Assembly: GCA_006176705.1 (NCBI GenBank)
Contig: QRFJ01002317.1
Location: 62,001-126,000, forward strand
DNA length: 64,000 nt
Source of the DNA: Cocos nucifera
Taxonomy: Eukaryota; Streptophyta; Magnoliopsida; Arecales; Arecaceae
Direction: 5' to 3'
Positions 22,457 to 34,390 of this stretch are shown here, one piece after another. The notes beneath the pieces were generated by a model that did no database searches, had not been told where the DNA came from, and was given only the letters and a program-made list of their open reading frames with translations. Made by a program: the position numbers and the translations under genes. Every line of letters begins with the position of its first letter. Within the stretch, counting starts at the first letter, position 1.

Positions 22457-24460
22457 TGATAAATGCATAAAAATTAAGTATAAGTGGATTAATTTATATA
22501 TCAAATTAACTTATTTAATTAAAATTGATACTTTATGCAGTGTTTTGAATGAAAGCACGTGCCAACACAAAGAGCAGGCTTCCAGAATTCCAACAGTATG
22601 ATCGAAACTAAAATCGGAGGTCAAACAAAGTCGGAAGATCAGTTCTTGCATGGATTTCAATGCAGTCATCCCTAACCTTCAACCTTCAACCTTCAACCTC
22701 CATGACTATTGGTCTATGGAACAGGGCCATGGACCACAGGCCAATCTGATTGTTCGATCATCTCTAAAAAATCATCATTTGCTCTCACCATTGACAGAAA
22801 CTTGCTGCCAGCACCTCGCCTCCATCCACCTTACCGATCGTCAGAAAAAATTCAAGAAAGGAATAGTTTCTTTTCTTTCAATGTTTCAACCGTCGCCACC
22901 TCGTCGGAATCCATCGGAGGTGTTGGAAAAAGCTGCCCTTTCCCCTTTCTTCTCTACATCCGATCAAGCAACGATCACCGGAGTTGATCGAAAGCTATCC
23001 ACCTAATGATCGATCGTAGCCCCCTTCTTACCCGTCCGATCGTCGCCCCTAGCTTTGTAACGAACCGCCCAATCTTCCACCAACCACCGTGCCGCCACAG
23101 CCCTCTTCCTTGTTCTAAGGAACCGACATGCTCGAGAGAACCACCCCATGGCTCCCATCTTCATCTCTGTGCTGTTGCCCAACTCCGCCATAACCGTCCT
23201 CCCCTGTGCTGCTATGGAACCCCTCTCTCCATGCCACCGTGCCGCCCCATCCTCGTATCCAGACGGATTGTCTCCCAACAGCGTAGCCACCTCCCTTCTG
23301 TTTGATTGTTGGGTACTTGAGTTGTCCAAAAGAAGAAAGTTATGGATAACTTTGAGAAAACAGAAGAAGGTGCAATGCGACGATCCAGCGGATAGCTCTA
23401 AGAAAATAGAAGTCGTTGAAGCAGATTAAGATGGAAAACCAACTCTATTTTTTATGCGGGGACGATGCGCTCTCCTTCGCCTATAAAAAAAAAAAAAGAA
23501 CAGAGGGGGGATTATTTTTTTTTTTCGAGAAGTATTTCCCAACCCATCTACTTCCTTCTTCTTGTCCTTCAAAAAAAGAGAAAGTTAGAGTTATTTGGTT
23601 TATTTCATTTGTAACTCCAAGCCCCTGTCAATGGCTTAGGAGTTAAATAGTATGTCATTAAGATTGTTTAATTTTTCTAGCAATAAATTTTTGTTTTAAT
23701 TTTAATTCTAGCATTAGGTTAGTTTATATTCATGCTATTTAAATTATGCAATTAATTTTTTTCGATTGGTCTAGTTTAAATTTTTGCATATATTAAAAAA
23801 AATTAGAAATATGAATTCTGGCTAGTAGTGTAGGAATTTAGTTTTTACTTTTTAAATTTATTTTCAAATTTTAATCTAAATAATGTCTAGTTAAGCAAAC
23901 CCCTAGGGTTGGCGATGAAGCTAGATCTTGATTAGAAGTCTTTCTAAGGATCTTTTCTTAAGCTTTCAATTTTTAGAAAGTCATTCTTTCTTTTAAACTT
24001 CTTACCAAGAGACTTGATGAATTATTATTAGGATCCAATCCCTTTGTAATTTATACTTGATTCAGTGCAAGAAGGATCAAGAGAGAAGGCTCAACAATAC
24101 TTATATTCTATGCTTTTCTTCCTTGTAAAACTTTGATGGGTTATAGTTGAGTTATAATCTCTTCATAATCCATACTTGGTTGATACAAAGGAAGGAATTT
24201 GGAGGATATCATTAGGGAGATCATTAGAAAGATTTTCTTAAATATTGGTTTAGCGAATTCAAAAACCTTAGGCCTTTACATTACTTATTTCTAAATTATT
24301 CTTTATATAATAAACTTGTGACCATTCTTGTTGAACCTTGCCTGAACAAGGGTTTAGACATAGTTTAAACACCATTTCCTCATGGGATCGATCTATACTC
24401 ACTGGACATGCTACTGTATACACCGTGCGCTTGCGGTTATAACTTAAAAAGAAAGCAACA
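22457..24460 (+). repeat. 5' LTR of gypsy D
   Basis: 2,004 bp, TGATAAATGC to GCAACA. A GC-richer block (about 22650-23440) is followed by a TATA box (TATAAAAA, 23482-23489). By eye about one base in ten differs from the 3' LTR over the first 250 bases, so the insertion is not recent. Small open frames inside are also present in the 3' LTR and are not called as genes. Confidence 0.94.
23482..23489 (+). promoter_or_regulatory. LTR TATA box, gypsy D 5' LTR
   Basis: TATAAAAA at the end of the GC-richer block; the same site is at 43247-43254 in the 3' LTR. Confidence 0.6.
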
Positions 24461-24466
24461 AGTTTT

Positions 24467-24484
24467 TGGCGCCATTGCCAGGGA
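24467..24484 (+). other. Primer binding site of gypsy D (tRNA-Asp-like)
   Basis: TGGCGCCATTGCCAGGGA, six bases after the LTR. It differs at two positions from the complement of the plant tRNA-Asp 3' end as I recall it (TGGCGCCGTTGCCGGGGA). This primer is typical of Athila-like elements. Confidence 0.85.
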
Positions 24485-25344
24485 AAGCTGATTTGTTTTA
24501 AATTATGTTTTAAATTCTTGCTTTAATTTGATCTATTTTAAGTTGGTGAGTGCTGGAAGCCAGGTACGTAGTTTAAATTATTCTATTAGCAATTTTATCA
24601 TAATTTTAGTTTAATTTAGTTCTTCCTTTAAATTTGTTTGATCTCTTTTTATTTGTGCATAGCATTCTTAAATCACTTTAAGGGCACAGACCTAAACAAG
24701 ATAAGGTGGGGACCTCATTATCCTTCCTTAGCCCACAAACAAGACTCCTTCATTTGCATTAACCCAAGCCTCTAAATAAAATCAATTAGACACTAACTCT
24801 AGGGACATCCAAGCTCATTAGGACAAGTACACCTAAGAGTTATACCAAGCTAGATTCAATCATTGAATTGGTGTCTAGGAAAGTGGTTCAGGGATTAAGT
24901 CCTGAAGAAAGGTGGTTCTTTAATTGGTTCTGTTTGCTGACCTGGCCAATCTAATTGATGTCTAAGAAAAGCAACGGGGGCACCCCCACCAATCTTACAC
25001 TTACCTAGCCAATTTAGTGAATTGGTTGAACTTGGAGTGCTTGAAGGCTGACTTGGAACAGTTGGGAGCTATCTAGGTCTAGGCTGATCTTAGGTTAGGA
25101 TTAATTTATTTGAAACTTATTTAAAAATAAAAATTTTTACTTTAGATATTTTTAATCTCTATTTTCTTGACATAAGGTTGCCCTAGCATAACGAAGAGTT
25201 ATGTTGCATGGTTGTCCTAGGGTATGAAAAGATAAAAAGAGAGTTTAAATAAAAAATAATTTTAAAAAAAAGATTGAGGATATTGAGAATATAGTGAATT
25301 CTCCAACACCCGTGTAGAGAAGGATTTCAGGTCGACTAGTCAAA
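24485..25344 (+). other. Leader of gypsy D
   Basis: AT-rich, no ORF recognised, between the primer site and the first gag codon. Confidence 0.75.
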
Positions 25345-26900
25345 ATGGATTTAGTTCCTATTTCAAATCCTACAACCTTAACATCCACAATGGATTTAGC
25401 AAATCAGCCTCAACCTCAAATCCTTAAGGACTTATGTTATCCAGTTGATTCCATCCAACCCTCTTGCATCAGGTTGCCCCTACCCATAGCAAACAACTTT
25501 GAAATTAAACCTCAAATCATTAACATGCTTCCAAAATTCACAAAAATAGAGGATGCATATATGTTCATGAGGGAATTTGAAGAGGTCTGTGCAACCATGA
25601 AACTACAATAATTGTCAGAGGATGAAATCAAACTGAGATTAATCAATTTTGCCCTTAAGGATAATGCCAAAAAGTGGCTTTATAGTCTTTCAAATCAATC
25701 TATCATGATCTAGGAGGATTTTATGAGAATATTCTTGAAAAAATATTTTCCTCATCATAAAATAGCTAGAATTAGAAATAAAATAAACTAATTCTATCAA
25801 CTAGCTGGTGAATCATTCTAAAAATACTTCAACCGATTCAAGAACCTCTTAACCCAATGCCCACACCATAAAATAGAAACTTGGAGGCTATGCCAAATAA
25901 TTTATGAAGGATTAGATTCAAATTTTCGAACAATGTTAGAATCCATGTGCCAGGGATAATTTATATACAAAGAACCAATTGAAGCCTGGCAATTTCTAGA
26001 AGACCTAGCCGAGAAAAGTTTATAATGAAAAATAACTAGAGAATCAGAAAAATCCATACATTCAAGAGGTGGAATACACCAAATTCAAACCTTCCTAGCT
26101 GCAGAAGCCAAAATTGCAACATTGACACATAGATTAGAGGCCTTAGAACTTCAGAGACCAGTCAAAGTAAACCAAATGTCTGCACCCATGTGCAACGGGT
26201 GCAATGCATCAAACCATGTCCTTGAGGAATGTACCCTCCTGATGAATCCAATAGATAATGGATGTGCATAGGTGAATGTCACATATCAGAGACCATTGAA
26301 CAATCCCTATGCATCGACTTATAACGCGGGATAGAGGAATCATCCAAATTTCTCATGGTCACAAAATTCAAATGTAGGTGATCCAAGTTTAAATCAGCAG
26401 AACCCAAGGCCTAATCCTGTAATGAACACTTTGCCACCACTAGGCTTTAATGAAAAGAAACTTAATTCCTTAGAGAAAAGCCTGGAAGTCCTAGTCAAAT
26501 CTTATGCTGACACCAATGCCACCTTAAGTAATTTCATGCAAACCATGGGACAACTTTTGAATTCAAATTTTCAGGCCATAGCCCATTTGGAAATGCAAGT
26601 GGATCAGCTAGCATCCACTATAAGTGAACGTGAGTGAGGTAGGCTACCTAGCCAACCTGAGACCAACCCAAAAAATCAAAATGGTAGACCATTCCAAGAA
26701 AACCAGGTTAATCAAGTTAATGCTATTCATTCCTTGAGATCAAAAAAATAAGTGGACAATAAGGTAGATACACCTAACACTAGAGAAGACTTGAGTGCTA
26801 AGCCTGTTGAGCCACCTAATCAACAATCTACCTTACAAACTCAAGCTCTTGAAACTGATAGTGCACCAAACCAGATGCCCATAATCTCTAGAGCTTCTTT
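25345..26900 (+). pseudogene. Gypsy D gag
   Basis: One reading frame from ATG 25345 continues through gag into protease, interrupted by stops (first at 25609-25611). Order: N-terminal region (MDLVPISNPTT), retrotransposon gag core (KWLYSLS, FLKKYFPHHK, FNRFKNLL near 25660-25850), and a perfect CCHC zinc knuckle CNGCNASNHVLEEC at 26191-26232. A coiled-coil-like stretch follows (26422-26637, LNSLEKSLEVL). Most stops are at expected Gln or Trp codons. It would form the particle and bind element RNA. Confidence 0.88.
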
Positions 26901-27700
26901 TCCAAATCGATTAAGGTCTAATAAATGATCAAAATATTTAGACAAAATGTTAGAGGTATTTAAGCAAGTTCAGGTAAATATCCCTCTACTAGACATGATT
27001 CAACAGGTTTTGACTTATGCCAAGTTCTTAAAAGATCTTTGTACCAAGAAAAAGACCACCAATGCATCAAAGAGAGCTTTCTTAGCAGCAAATGTGAGTT
27101 CATACTTATTAAGTTATATGCCCATAAAATACAAGAACCCAGGTTCTCCAACAATTTCATGTGTCATAGGAGAAACCCACATTGAGAAGGCCTTGCTTAA
27201 TTTAGGGGCTAGTGTAAATATTTTGCCTTATTCAGTTTATAAGCAATTGGGATTGGGAAAACTTCAGCCAATAGGGATCACATTACAATTAGCAGACCGA
27301 TCTTTGAGGATCCCTAAGGGAATGGTAGAAAATGTGTTAATTAAGGTTGGCAATTTTATCTTTTCTGTAGATTTTATCATTTTGGAGACTGAGACAATAT
27401 CAAATCCTAAGGGTCACATCCCTGTGATTTTAGAAAGACCATTCCTAGCTATTACTAATGTTGAAATCAATTATCGGAATGGACTTATGAGGCTATCTTT
27501 TGGAAACATGACTATCGAGGTGAATATTTTCAATTTGGAACAGAAATCTACCAAGCATGCTAATGTAAGTGTAGTCCAAGAAAAAATTTATGAACCCATA
27601 GACATTAGCGATGAGGACGTCGACCTTGAATCTAGTATATGGCCAATCGATGAATATGAGAACCAAGATAAAATACTTAGAGATAATAAAAATGGCTAGA
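26901..27700 (+). pseudogene. Gypsy D protease
   Basis: The longest open piece is 26947-27699 (250 codons), in the same frame as gag. The active-site region reads LLNLGASVNILPYSVY where a catalytic Asp (DLGAS) is expected. The codon at 27199-27201 is AAT, a one-base GAT-to-AAT change, so the retropepsin should be dead although its frame is open. Downstream, GHIPVILERPFLA is the conserved flap-to-C-terminal region (usual I-LGRPFLAT). This is the best-preserved coding block of D. Confidence 0.9.
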
Positions 27701-28911
27701 GATGGGAGCCTTCCATTGAACCACTCATAGAAATGACTGAACCATCACCTGAATCATCAAAAGAGGCACCCAAGTTTGAAATGAAACCTCTCCCTGAGCA
27801 CCTCAAGTATGTATATTTAGGTCCAAAGAAAACCTTGCCTGTAATTATTGCATCAGACCTGAATCCTAACCAAGAGAAGGAATTATTAGCGGTCTTAAGA
27901 GAAAATTAAGAAGCAATAGGCTAGACCATGGCAGACATTAAAGGAATAAGCTCTTCCATAGTTCAGCATAGGATACACCTAGAGGAAGAGGCTAAACCAA
28001 CTCGAGATGCCCAAAAAAGATTGAAGCCAACCATGAAGGATGTAGTTAAGAAAGAGATTTTGAAGTTGTTGGATAATTGAATTATTTACCCCATTTTTTA
28101 TAGTTCTTGGGTAAGTCCTGTACAAGTAGTACCAAAAATATCTGGGGTAATAGTGGTCCAAAATGAAACCAATGAACTTATCCCAACTAGAACCTAAATG
28201 GGATGGAGGGTCTGTATAGACTATAGAAAATTGAATGCTGCAACAAGAAAAGATTACTTTTCTTTGCCATTTATTGACCAGATGTTAGAAAAGTTAGTCG
28301 GACAAGAGTTTTATTATTTTCTTGATGGATATTTCGGTTATAACCAGATCTCCGTAGCCCCTAAAGATCAGGAAAAGACCATATTCACCTGCCCATTCGA
28401 AACCTTTGCTTATAGGTGCTTGCCCTTTGGACTATGTAATGCTCCAGCAACCTTCTAGAGATGTATAATCAGCATTTTTTTTGATATGGTTGAATGATTT
28501 TTAGAAATTTTCATGGATGACTTTTCTATGTTTGGTCCTACCTTCTCCAGATGTTTAAACCATCTAAGAATAGTCCTAAAAAGATGTAAGGAGAAGCATT
28601 TAGTTCTTAATTGAAAAAAATGTCAATTCATGGTTAGAGAAGGTATAGTTCTTAGCCATGTTGTTTCAAAAAGGGGAATAGAAGTTGACAAGGCCAAAGT
28701 TGATCTGATTGCAAGTCTTCCACCACCCAAGACTGTTAAAAAAATTTGTTCATTCTTAGGACATGCTGGATTTTATAAAAGGTTCATACCTGATTTTGGC
28801 AAAGTAGCTCGTCCTTTGACGAATTTATTAGCAAAAGAAGCAAAATTTGAGTTTACTTCTAAGTGCCTTGAATCTTTTGAATTCCTTAAAAAGGTACTCA
28901 TTTCAGCTTCC
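27701..28911 (+). pseudogene. Gypsy D reverse transcriptase, 5' part (interrupted by E)
   Basis: Ty3/gypsy RT in one frame with stops. Motifs include LPEHLKYVYLG near 27800, WVSPVQVVPK near 28110 and VCIDYRKLNAATRKD (about 28207-28250). Also present are FLDGYFGYNQI (Ser of DGYSGY changed to Phe), TFTCPF-like FTCPFETFAYRCLPFGLCNAPATF (28390-28455) and FMDDFSMFG (about 28509-28535). HAGFYKRFIPDF (about 28765-28800) belongs to the connection region. Copia E is inserted after 28911, and RNase H resumes at 39318 in register with the 5-bp duplication taken into account. Confidence 0.92.
28907..28911. repeat. Left target-site duplication of copia E
   Basis: CTTCC against CTCCC at 39318-39322, one mismatch. 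The right copy fits the codon expected in the gypsy RT-RNase H junction, so the left copy has probably mutated. Confidence 0.75.
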
Positions 28912-31190
28912 TGTTAGATATGTATGCCCTAGAAGCCAGAATTGGCTGACACTTATAATACACTTCTAGGGATAAAATTATAATTTTAACTATAAATAAT
29001 AAAATGAGTTATTTTCTATCATAAATGTGTATTTAGTGTCTGTGATACATCCCTTAAATTAATGGTAATGATAATTCATATTTTCAATAGTTAAAAAATT
29101 AAGACATGAATTTTTATTTATTAACTCATAAAATACTCCTGACCGTAGGATCGTCATAAGGATGGTGATTGATATGAAAGATTAGTGTACAATTACTTCT
29201 TTATAGTAGATGAGTCTTGAGTCTATGGTGTAGAGACACCAGAGCAAGAGTACAGATACTCGTTAAAGAATGAGGTCACTGAGCGTGATCATCTCGAGTA
29301 GTCATAAGAAAGTTTACCTTCTCGTCAATGACTGACTCGAAGCTGTAGTGGTGTATCTGATTCTTTGACCTGAGGTGCATCGGTAGTTCACCTTGAGGAT
29401 ATTATAGTTTGACTATACCATGACTCAGACTCCTAGCCATTTGGAATCCTGAGGTGTATGTTGGCTATAGCATGTCCGTTATAGGAATTGGATTGCACCA
29501 AGAGGGAATCTATCTACCTCGGTAGAAGAGGAGCAGCCCTACAATGATCATGAGAATCAAGTCCATAAGCCCATAGCCATGGCAGAGAGTGAAATAATAG
29601 GAAGAGTTTCTATTAAGATTTTCACATCGAATTTGAATCGAATGATTAAATCATGTAATAGAAATTAGGGTTTGACGAGTTCACCTTAACCCTAATCTGA
29701 TCAGGGCTCAAGATAGAAGAACTTAGTCACACAAGTAGCTACACTAAGAGGTTCATTTTTAGTTTTGATGGATTGCCACCATATACTGCTAGGTGTCACT
29801 GATGAATTTTGAAAGCAATTAGAATGATTTAGATGATCGATCATTCTAGTTGTCTAAATCAGAAGAGTTCTAATCCATCGAAAGAAGTTTCGATGATGTC
29901 GATGATAGAGATCGCGACATATCCCATTACCATACAGAATTGAACCTAATTGGATCATACAAATAAGAATTTGGATCTAGATATCATCAATTGGACCAAC
30001 CCAGTTTAATTGATTTGAATTAGATTTAATTAGGTTCAAGAAAATCGTGCTAGCACACGATTGAGCCTAACGTTCTCCTTTTTCTATCATTAAAAGTTAT
30101 CTCGACTGAGCCAAATATGTTTGTACTCACTCAGGTACCTTTACTTGGTCTGACTGAAGCTTGTCCAAGTTAAAAAAGAATTATCTTAATTTATGAGATA
30201 AATTTAAGACAATACTTGCCATTTTTCATCACCTACTAATTCTTGTCCTTTGACTTTGGTCAAACGTTGACCTTTGACCCTTGGACATCTGCCCATGTAT
30301 CATGCACTTATTAGAGAGTAAATAGGGGCTTGTCCCCTTACTAGAATTTGAAAAGAAGGGGGTGCATGCCTAGGATGATATGCGCCCATGGATAGGGACG
30401 CCTAGAGTCCTATGCGGATGGGACTCCAGGTTGCTTCTTGGATTCAACTTAGGTGACCCTTACCTATAGACTTTAACTAGTCTTAGATGCCATCTAAGGA
30501 TGAATTTATGGGGCTCTCATCTGATTGGATCAGGTGATATCATCCTACTAATTAGATTTAGATCTGATTGCATGAAGCAATGCGATTGGTCGGGATGATG
30601 CAGCACTGCATGACGCAGCAGGGTCTATAAATAAACCCTATCTATGCCCAACTTTTTGTGAGTTCCTCTAAGCCCATGCCCTAAGGCTGCCCCTCTCTCT
30701 CCTCCATGCCATCTTCTAATTCTCTCTCTCCTCTCCACACCCAAGAAAAGTTGGGCTTGTGCAATCCAGGCAAGAAAAGGCTGATGAGAAAGAAAGAAGG
30801 CAGCACTACTGCAGAGACGACTGCTGATCTTTCGAAGGAGTTTTAAAGATCCTCCAAATCAAATTCAGATCTAATTTTTGGAGAAGTGATAAAAAAAAAA
30901 AAAAGATCTTCAGATCCAGCTCGAGTGGATACCGGTAAAGATCAGGCACTTGCATGGCTAGATCCAGAACCTTAGGCAATCAGTAGGATCATCAAAGGGT
31001 AATCGGATTACCCAGCATCAAGGTATAAATTAGTTTTAATTTATTTTTATTTTTATTTATTAGATATATAAAATTAAATTTGAAATATCTTAGATCTGAT
31101 ATGGATGCTTGAGAAAAATTTTTAAAATATCTCTCTTGATTCAATCAGATCTGAACGAACCTGATCCGAGAAATTAGGATTTCTCCTTCA
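28912..31190 (+). repeat. 5' LTR of copia E
   Basis: 2,279 bp, TGTTAGATAT to TCCTTCA. TATA box at 30626-30633 (TATAAATA). A dyad at 30401-30430 is decayed in its left arm compared with the 3' LTR. Confidence 0.95.
30626..30633 (+). promoter_or_regulatory. LTR TATA box, copia E 5' LTR
   Basis: TATAAATA followed by AAACCCTATC. It is conserved in position in all A-family LTRs, so it is the likely core promoter. Confidence 0.72.
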
Positions 31191-31192
31191 AC

Positions 31193-31204
31193 TGGTATCA
31201 GAGC
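31193..31204 (+). other. Primer binding site of copia E (initiator tRNA-Met)
   Basis: TGGTATCAGAGC, two bases after the LTR end. Confidence 0.95.
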
Positions 31205-33071
31205 TAGGTTCAATAAAAATTATTTAGATCTAATTTTTAATTTATTTTGATCTAAAAATTAAATAATTTTAGATGTCACATGAGATATGATTAGATCTAA
31301 AATTTAAAAAAATAAAATTAAATAATATTGATCTAAGTTCTATAATATGCATAACTAGTTGTAAAATAGAATAGTTCTATACGTAGTCTTGCATGATCAT
31401 GATTTATTTTAATTAAATTATAATTTTAGATCTATTTATTTTTTATTTTTTAATGATTATAAATATTATAATAAAATCTAAAAAATAAAAAATAAAATTA
31501 CTTAATTTTTAGATCATATGAGATATGATGATTTCATGTCTAGACTAGTTATAGAATAGTTCTACATAGTTGTCTAGATTAGAATTTATTTTGATGTGAT
31601 TAATTTAAATCTATTTTTTTAGATAATTATGAGATAATTTAGATCTTAAAGACATGCATGCATGATACATGAGATGTATACAAAATAGGTATTAAGTTAG
31701 ATCAAATTTTATATATGAGATATATGATGTAGGTCTAACTAGTTTTGTAGATTTATATTTCTGATTAAGATGTTTTCCTTGGCCGTCCAGTCATAAGAAT
31801 AAAGTAGAGTTTAAATGCCATCTCCTCTCATTCGATGGGGTGTTCTTATGATTTGTAGGGGTGCTGTGCATTCGTTCTTAATAAAAAATCAAGAACTTAC
31901 TTTCTACAAAACCTTAGATCCTGAAATCCTAGGATTTTATTTATATATTTTATTTATGAACCCTTAACTTAATTAAGAATTAAGATTATAAAATATTAAT
32001 TAGATCTAAAATTAAGAATTTTAGATCTAAGACATATTCATAAATTTGGGTTCGGACTTGGGTAGCTCAATTAGGTCTAAGTGGTTGATCAAACTGAATC
32101 AAGAGTTCGTTAGATAGGATCAACAGTGCTTAAATTGACCAGCCTAATAGGATTAAGTTTGGATCAAGATCGAGTCATGTGAGTGATCGATCAAGCTAAG
32201 ACCTAATTAGGCTCAGTGGCTAGAGTCTAGATTGTAGGCTAACCCAATTGGTTCTAACTCAACAATTTGGTGTCTAAGGTAAGTTTGGCAGATACGATCG
32301 ACTGATTTTTAATTGAAAGCTACTCAACTCGAATGCGTTCTTGTCGAGTTAATGGCATATCCCTTCCATCAGTCTCACTTATCTAGTCATATTTGTTGGC
32401 TCAGTTCTAATCTGAGGTGGTCAATAATCTGAGCTAACCCATGCCACTAGGTTAGTCATAATGGTTATGACTATGTCAAGTCTAGTTTAATGAGACCTAA
32501 ATCAAATCTCCCTAAGAAAAGATTAAGTCTAAAGTCTTCCACCATTGTAGATGTGCAGGCCCTTCCCGGAGTTGATTGTTCTCGATTGGTTATAGTGGCT
32601 CAGTTGCACCGAAAAGATGCAACCATATCTATTAGGCATCAGATGCTATAGGCTGGAGGATGGATTGGGCTCAATATTCTGGATACGATGAGAGACTTAA
32701 TTAGGAATCTAATCTGTGCAAATGGTGGATCTGACTTAACTAAAGAGTGGAACAATATTTTGGGCATGGTGAGACTCATGAATTAGAGACCAAGTTTGGG
32801 TGTATCATGATTGAAAAATCATTGAACAAGAGTTGTTCACTCATTGACTAATTCATCACCAATAACTATTAGGTGAGGTGATGAGTCAGTTGGTGGGACC
32901 GCACCATCTACTAGAAATCATTAATCATGGAGATTTTTGCATCTCTATAAAGGAACTGTAGGGATCCAAAAAAATAGTGAAAGCTAATTTATTTAAAAAT
33001 AAAATTTTTAAATAAATTGGTTAAGTCTTAATTACAATATCTAACTAAAAACTTTGATTCTCTAAAAAAAA
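31205..33071 (+). other. Leader of copia E, with candidate intron 32279-33067
   Basis: Long untranslated leader. A consensus donor AAG|GTAAGT is at 32276-32284. A CTAAC branch-like site is at 33041-33045, and the acceptor position (33065-33067) reads AAA where A and G have CAG. Donor-to-acceptor distance is 789 nt, the same as in A. The candidate leader ORF (32451-32783) lies within this interval. Confidence 0.6.
32451..32783 (+). other. Candidate leader ORF of copia E
   Basis: The frame is open for 66 codons (32451-32648), then a TAG, then 44 more codons to a TAG at 32784. It is the same frame as in A (4923-5222) and G (61060-61353), and both stops are shared with G. No recognised domain. 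Differences among copies include many amino-acid changes, so selection is not evident. Confidence 0.3.
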
Positions 33072-33900
33072 ATGTCTGCATCCAATCTATTAGCACGAAT
33101 CCTGGACACCCATAGACTGATCGGATCAAATTACAAAGATTGGCTCTAGAACCTCAAAATCATTTTGGATTTCGAGAAGTTGACTCATGTATTGGACTAG
33201 GACCCTCCCACCTTACTAGCTCGTCCATCCGCTGAACAGAGTGTCTCTAGATAAGTGGATAGATGAAGATAACAAGATCAAATACTACATGTTGGGCTCA
33301 ATGTCTAATGAACTACAGTACCAACAAGAAGATATCAGGACTGCTCGCTAAATGTTGGCTCATCTACAAGAGATGTTTTGTGAACAGAGTCACGCAACCA
33401 AGTATCAAGTCACTAAACGACTTTTCAAGGTGAAGATGCATGATGGGCAATCAGTCCAAGATCATTGTCTGATGATGATCGAGGACTTAGAAGAGCTTAA
33501 GAAGCTTGGAGTGAGGTTGGACTTGGATCTGTAGAATGATATAATTTTGCAATCCTTGACTGATGCATATGGGTAGTTCATCATGAACTACCATATGCAT
33601 AAACTTCAAAATTCCTTGGCCAAACTTATGAACATGCTGGTTACCACTGAGCTTTCCATGAAAGATTTTAAAGTCTTAATACTTGCTATGGAACGGACTT
33701 CTTCCAAGAGAAAATCTTTTGGAAAGAAGAAGAAGTCGGCAAAAAAATAGAAGGTGGAAGGAGGAAAGAAGAAAAAGATAGAGCTGAAGAAGAAGGCTGC
33801 TGATAAAGAAAAGTATTTTCATTGCAGTAATGACGGCCACTAGAAGCGGAACTACCCTACTTACATGGCCACCCTAAAGAAGAAGGAGGCAGATCCTTCT
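33072..33900 (+). pseudogene. Copia E gag
   Basis: ATG at 33072 starts MSASNLLARILDTHRL, then stops appear. Tags at 33198-33200, 33532-33534 and 33574-33576 each correspond to CAG in G. A 60-codon open piece remains at 33352-33534 (HDGQSVQDHCLMMI). The zinc-knuckle remnant (about 33808-33850) reads KYFHC, then SNDGH, then a stop for Trp, then KRNY, so the first and last Cys are absent. A lysine-rich tract precedes it. Confidence 0.9.
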
Positions 33901-34390
33901 TGAGGTATGCTTGTTATTGAGTCTAACCTTACGATTTCTTCTACATCAAATTGGGTGCTTGACTTTGGTTCTAGTGCTCACTTGTGCACTTCTATGCAGG
34001 GTCTTGAGGATAGCAGAAGGCTGAGAGATGGTGAGATGATCCTGCGCATCGAAAATGGAGCAAGAGTTGTTGCTATGGCCATGGGAACATACTCTCTTTA
34101 ACTACCATCTGATTTAGACTTAGTGTTAAAAGACTGTTATTATGTGCCTGCAGCAAGCAGGAATTTGATTTCTGTTTCTTACCTTGCATTAGAAGGCTAT
34201 GTAAAGTTTTCTTAAGGACCATTGTAACATTCTTTATGAAAAAAATAAAATTTTAAGTGGTTTTCTTATTAACGATCTTTATCAGTTACATGTTGATGTA
34301 TCTATTTTTAATATTAAGCAAAATGTGAATACCATAAAATAACCTAGGGATAGTCTAAATGATAGGTATCTATGGCACCTAAGATCAGGT
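33901..34390 (+). pseudogene. Copia E protease and gag-pre-integrase linker
   Basis: Open piece 33907-34101 with WVLDFGSSAHLC. The DSG triad of the aspartic protease is DFG here (Ser to Phe, TCT to TTT). The linker YYVPAASRNLI follows near 34140. After one frameshift (near 34205), DRYLWHLRSGHIA marks the start of integrase. The catalytic Asp is present, but the altered triad and stops predict inactivity. Confidence 0.87.

Noticed and set aside
22650..23429. Overlapping ORFs on both strands in the GC-richer part of the D LTR (99 to 118 codons)
   Set aside because: They are present in both LTRs because the LTRs are copies, occur on both strands at once, and follow from low stop density in GC-rich DNA.
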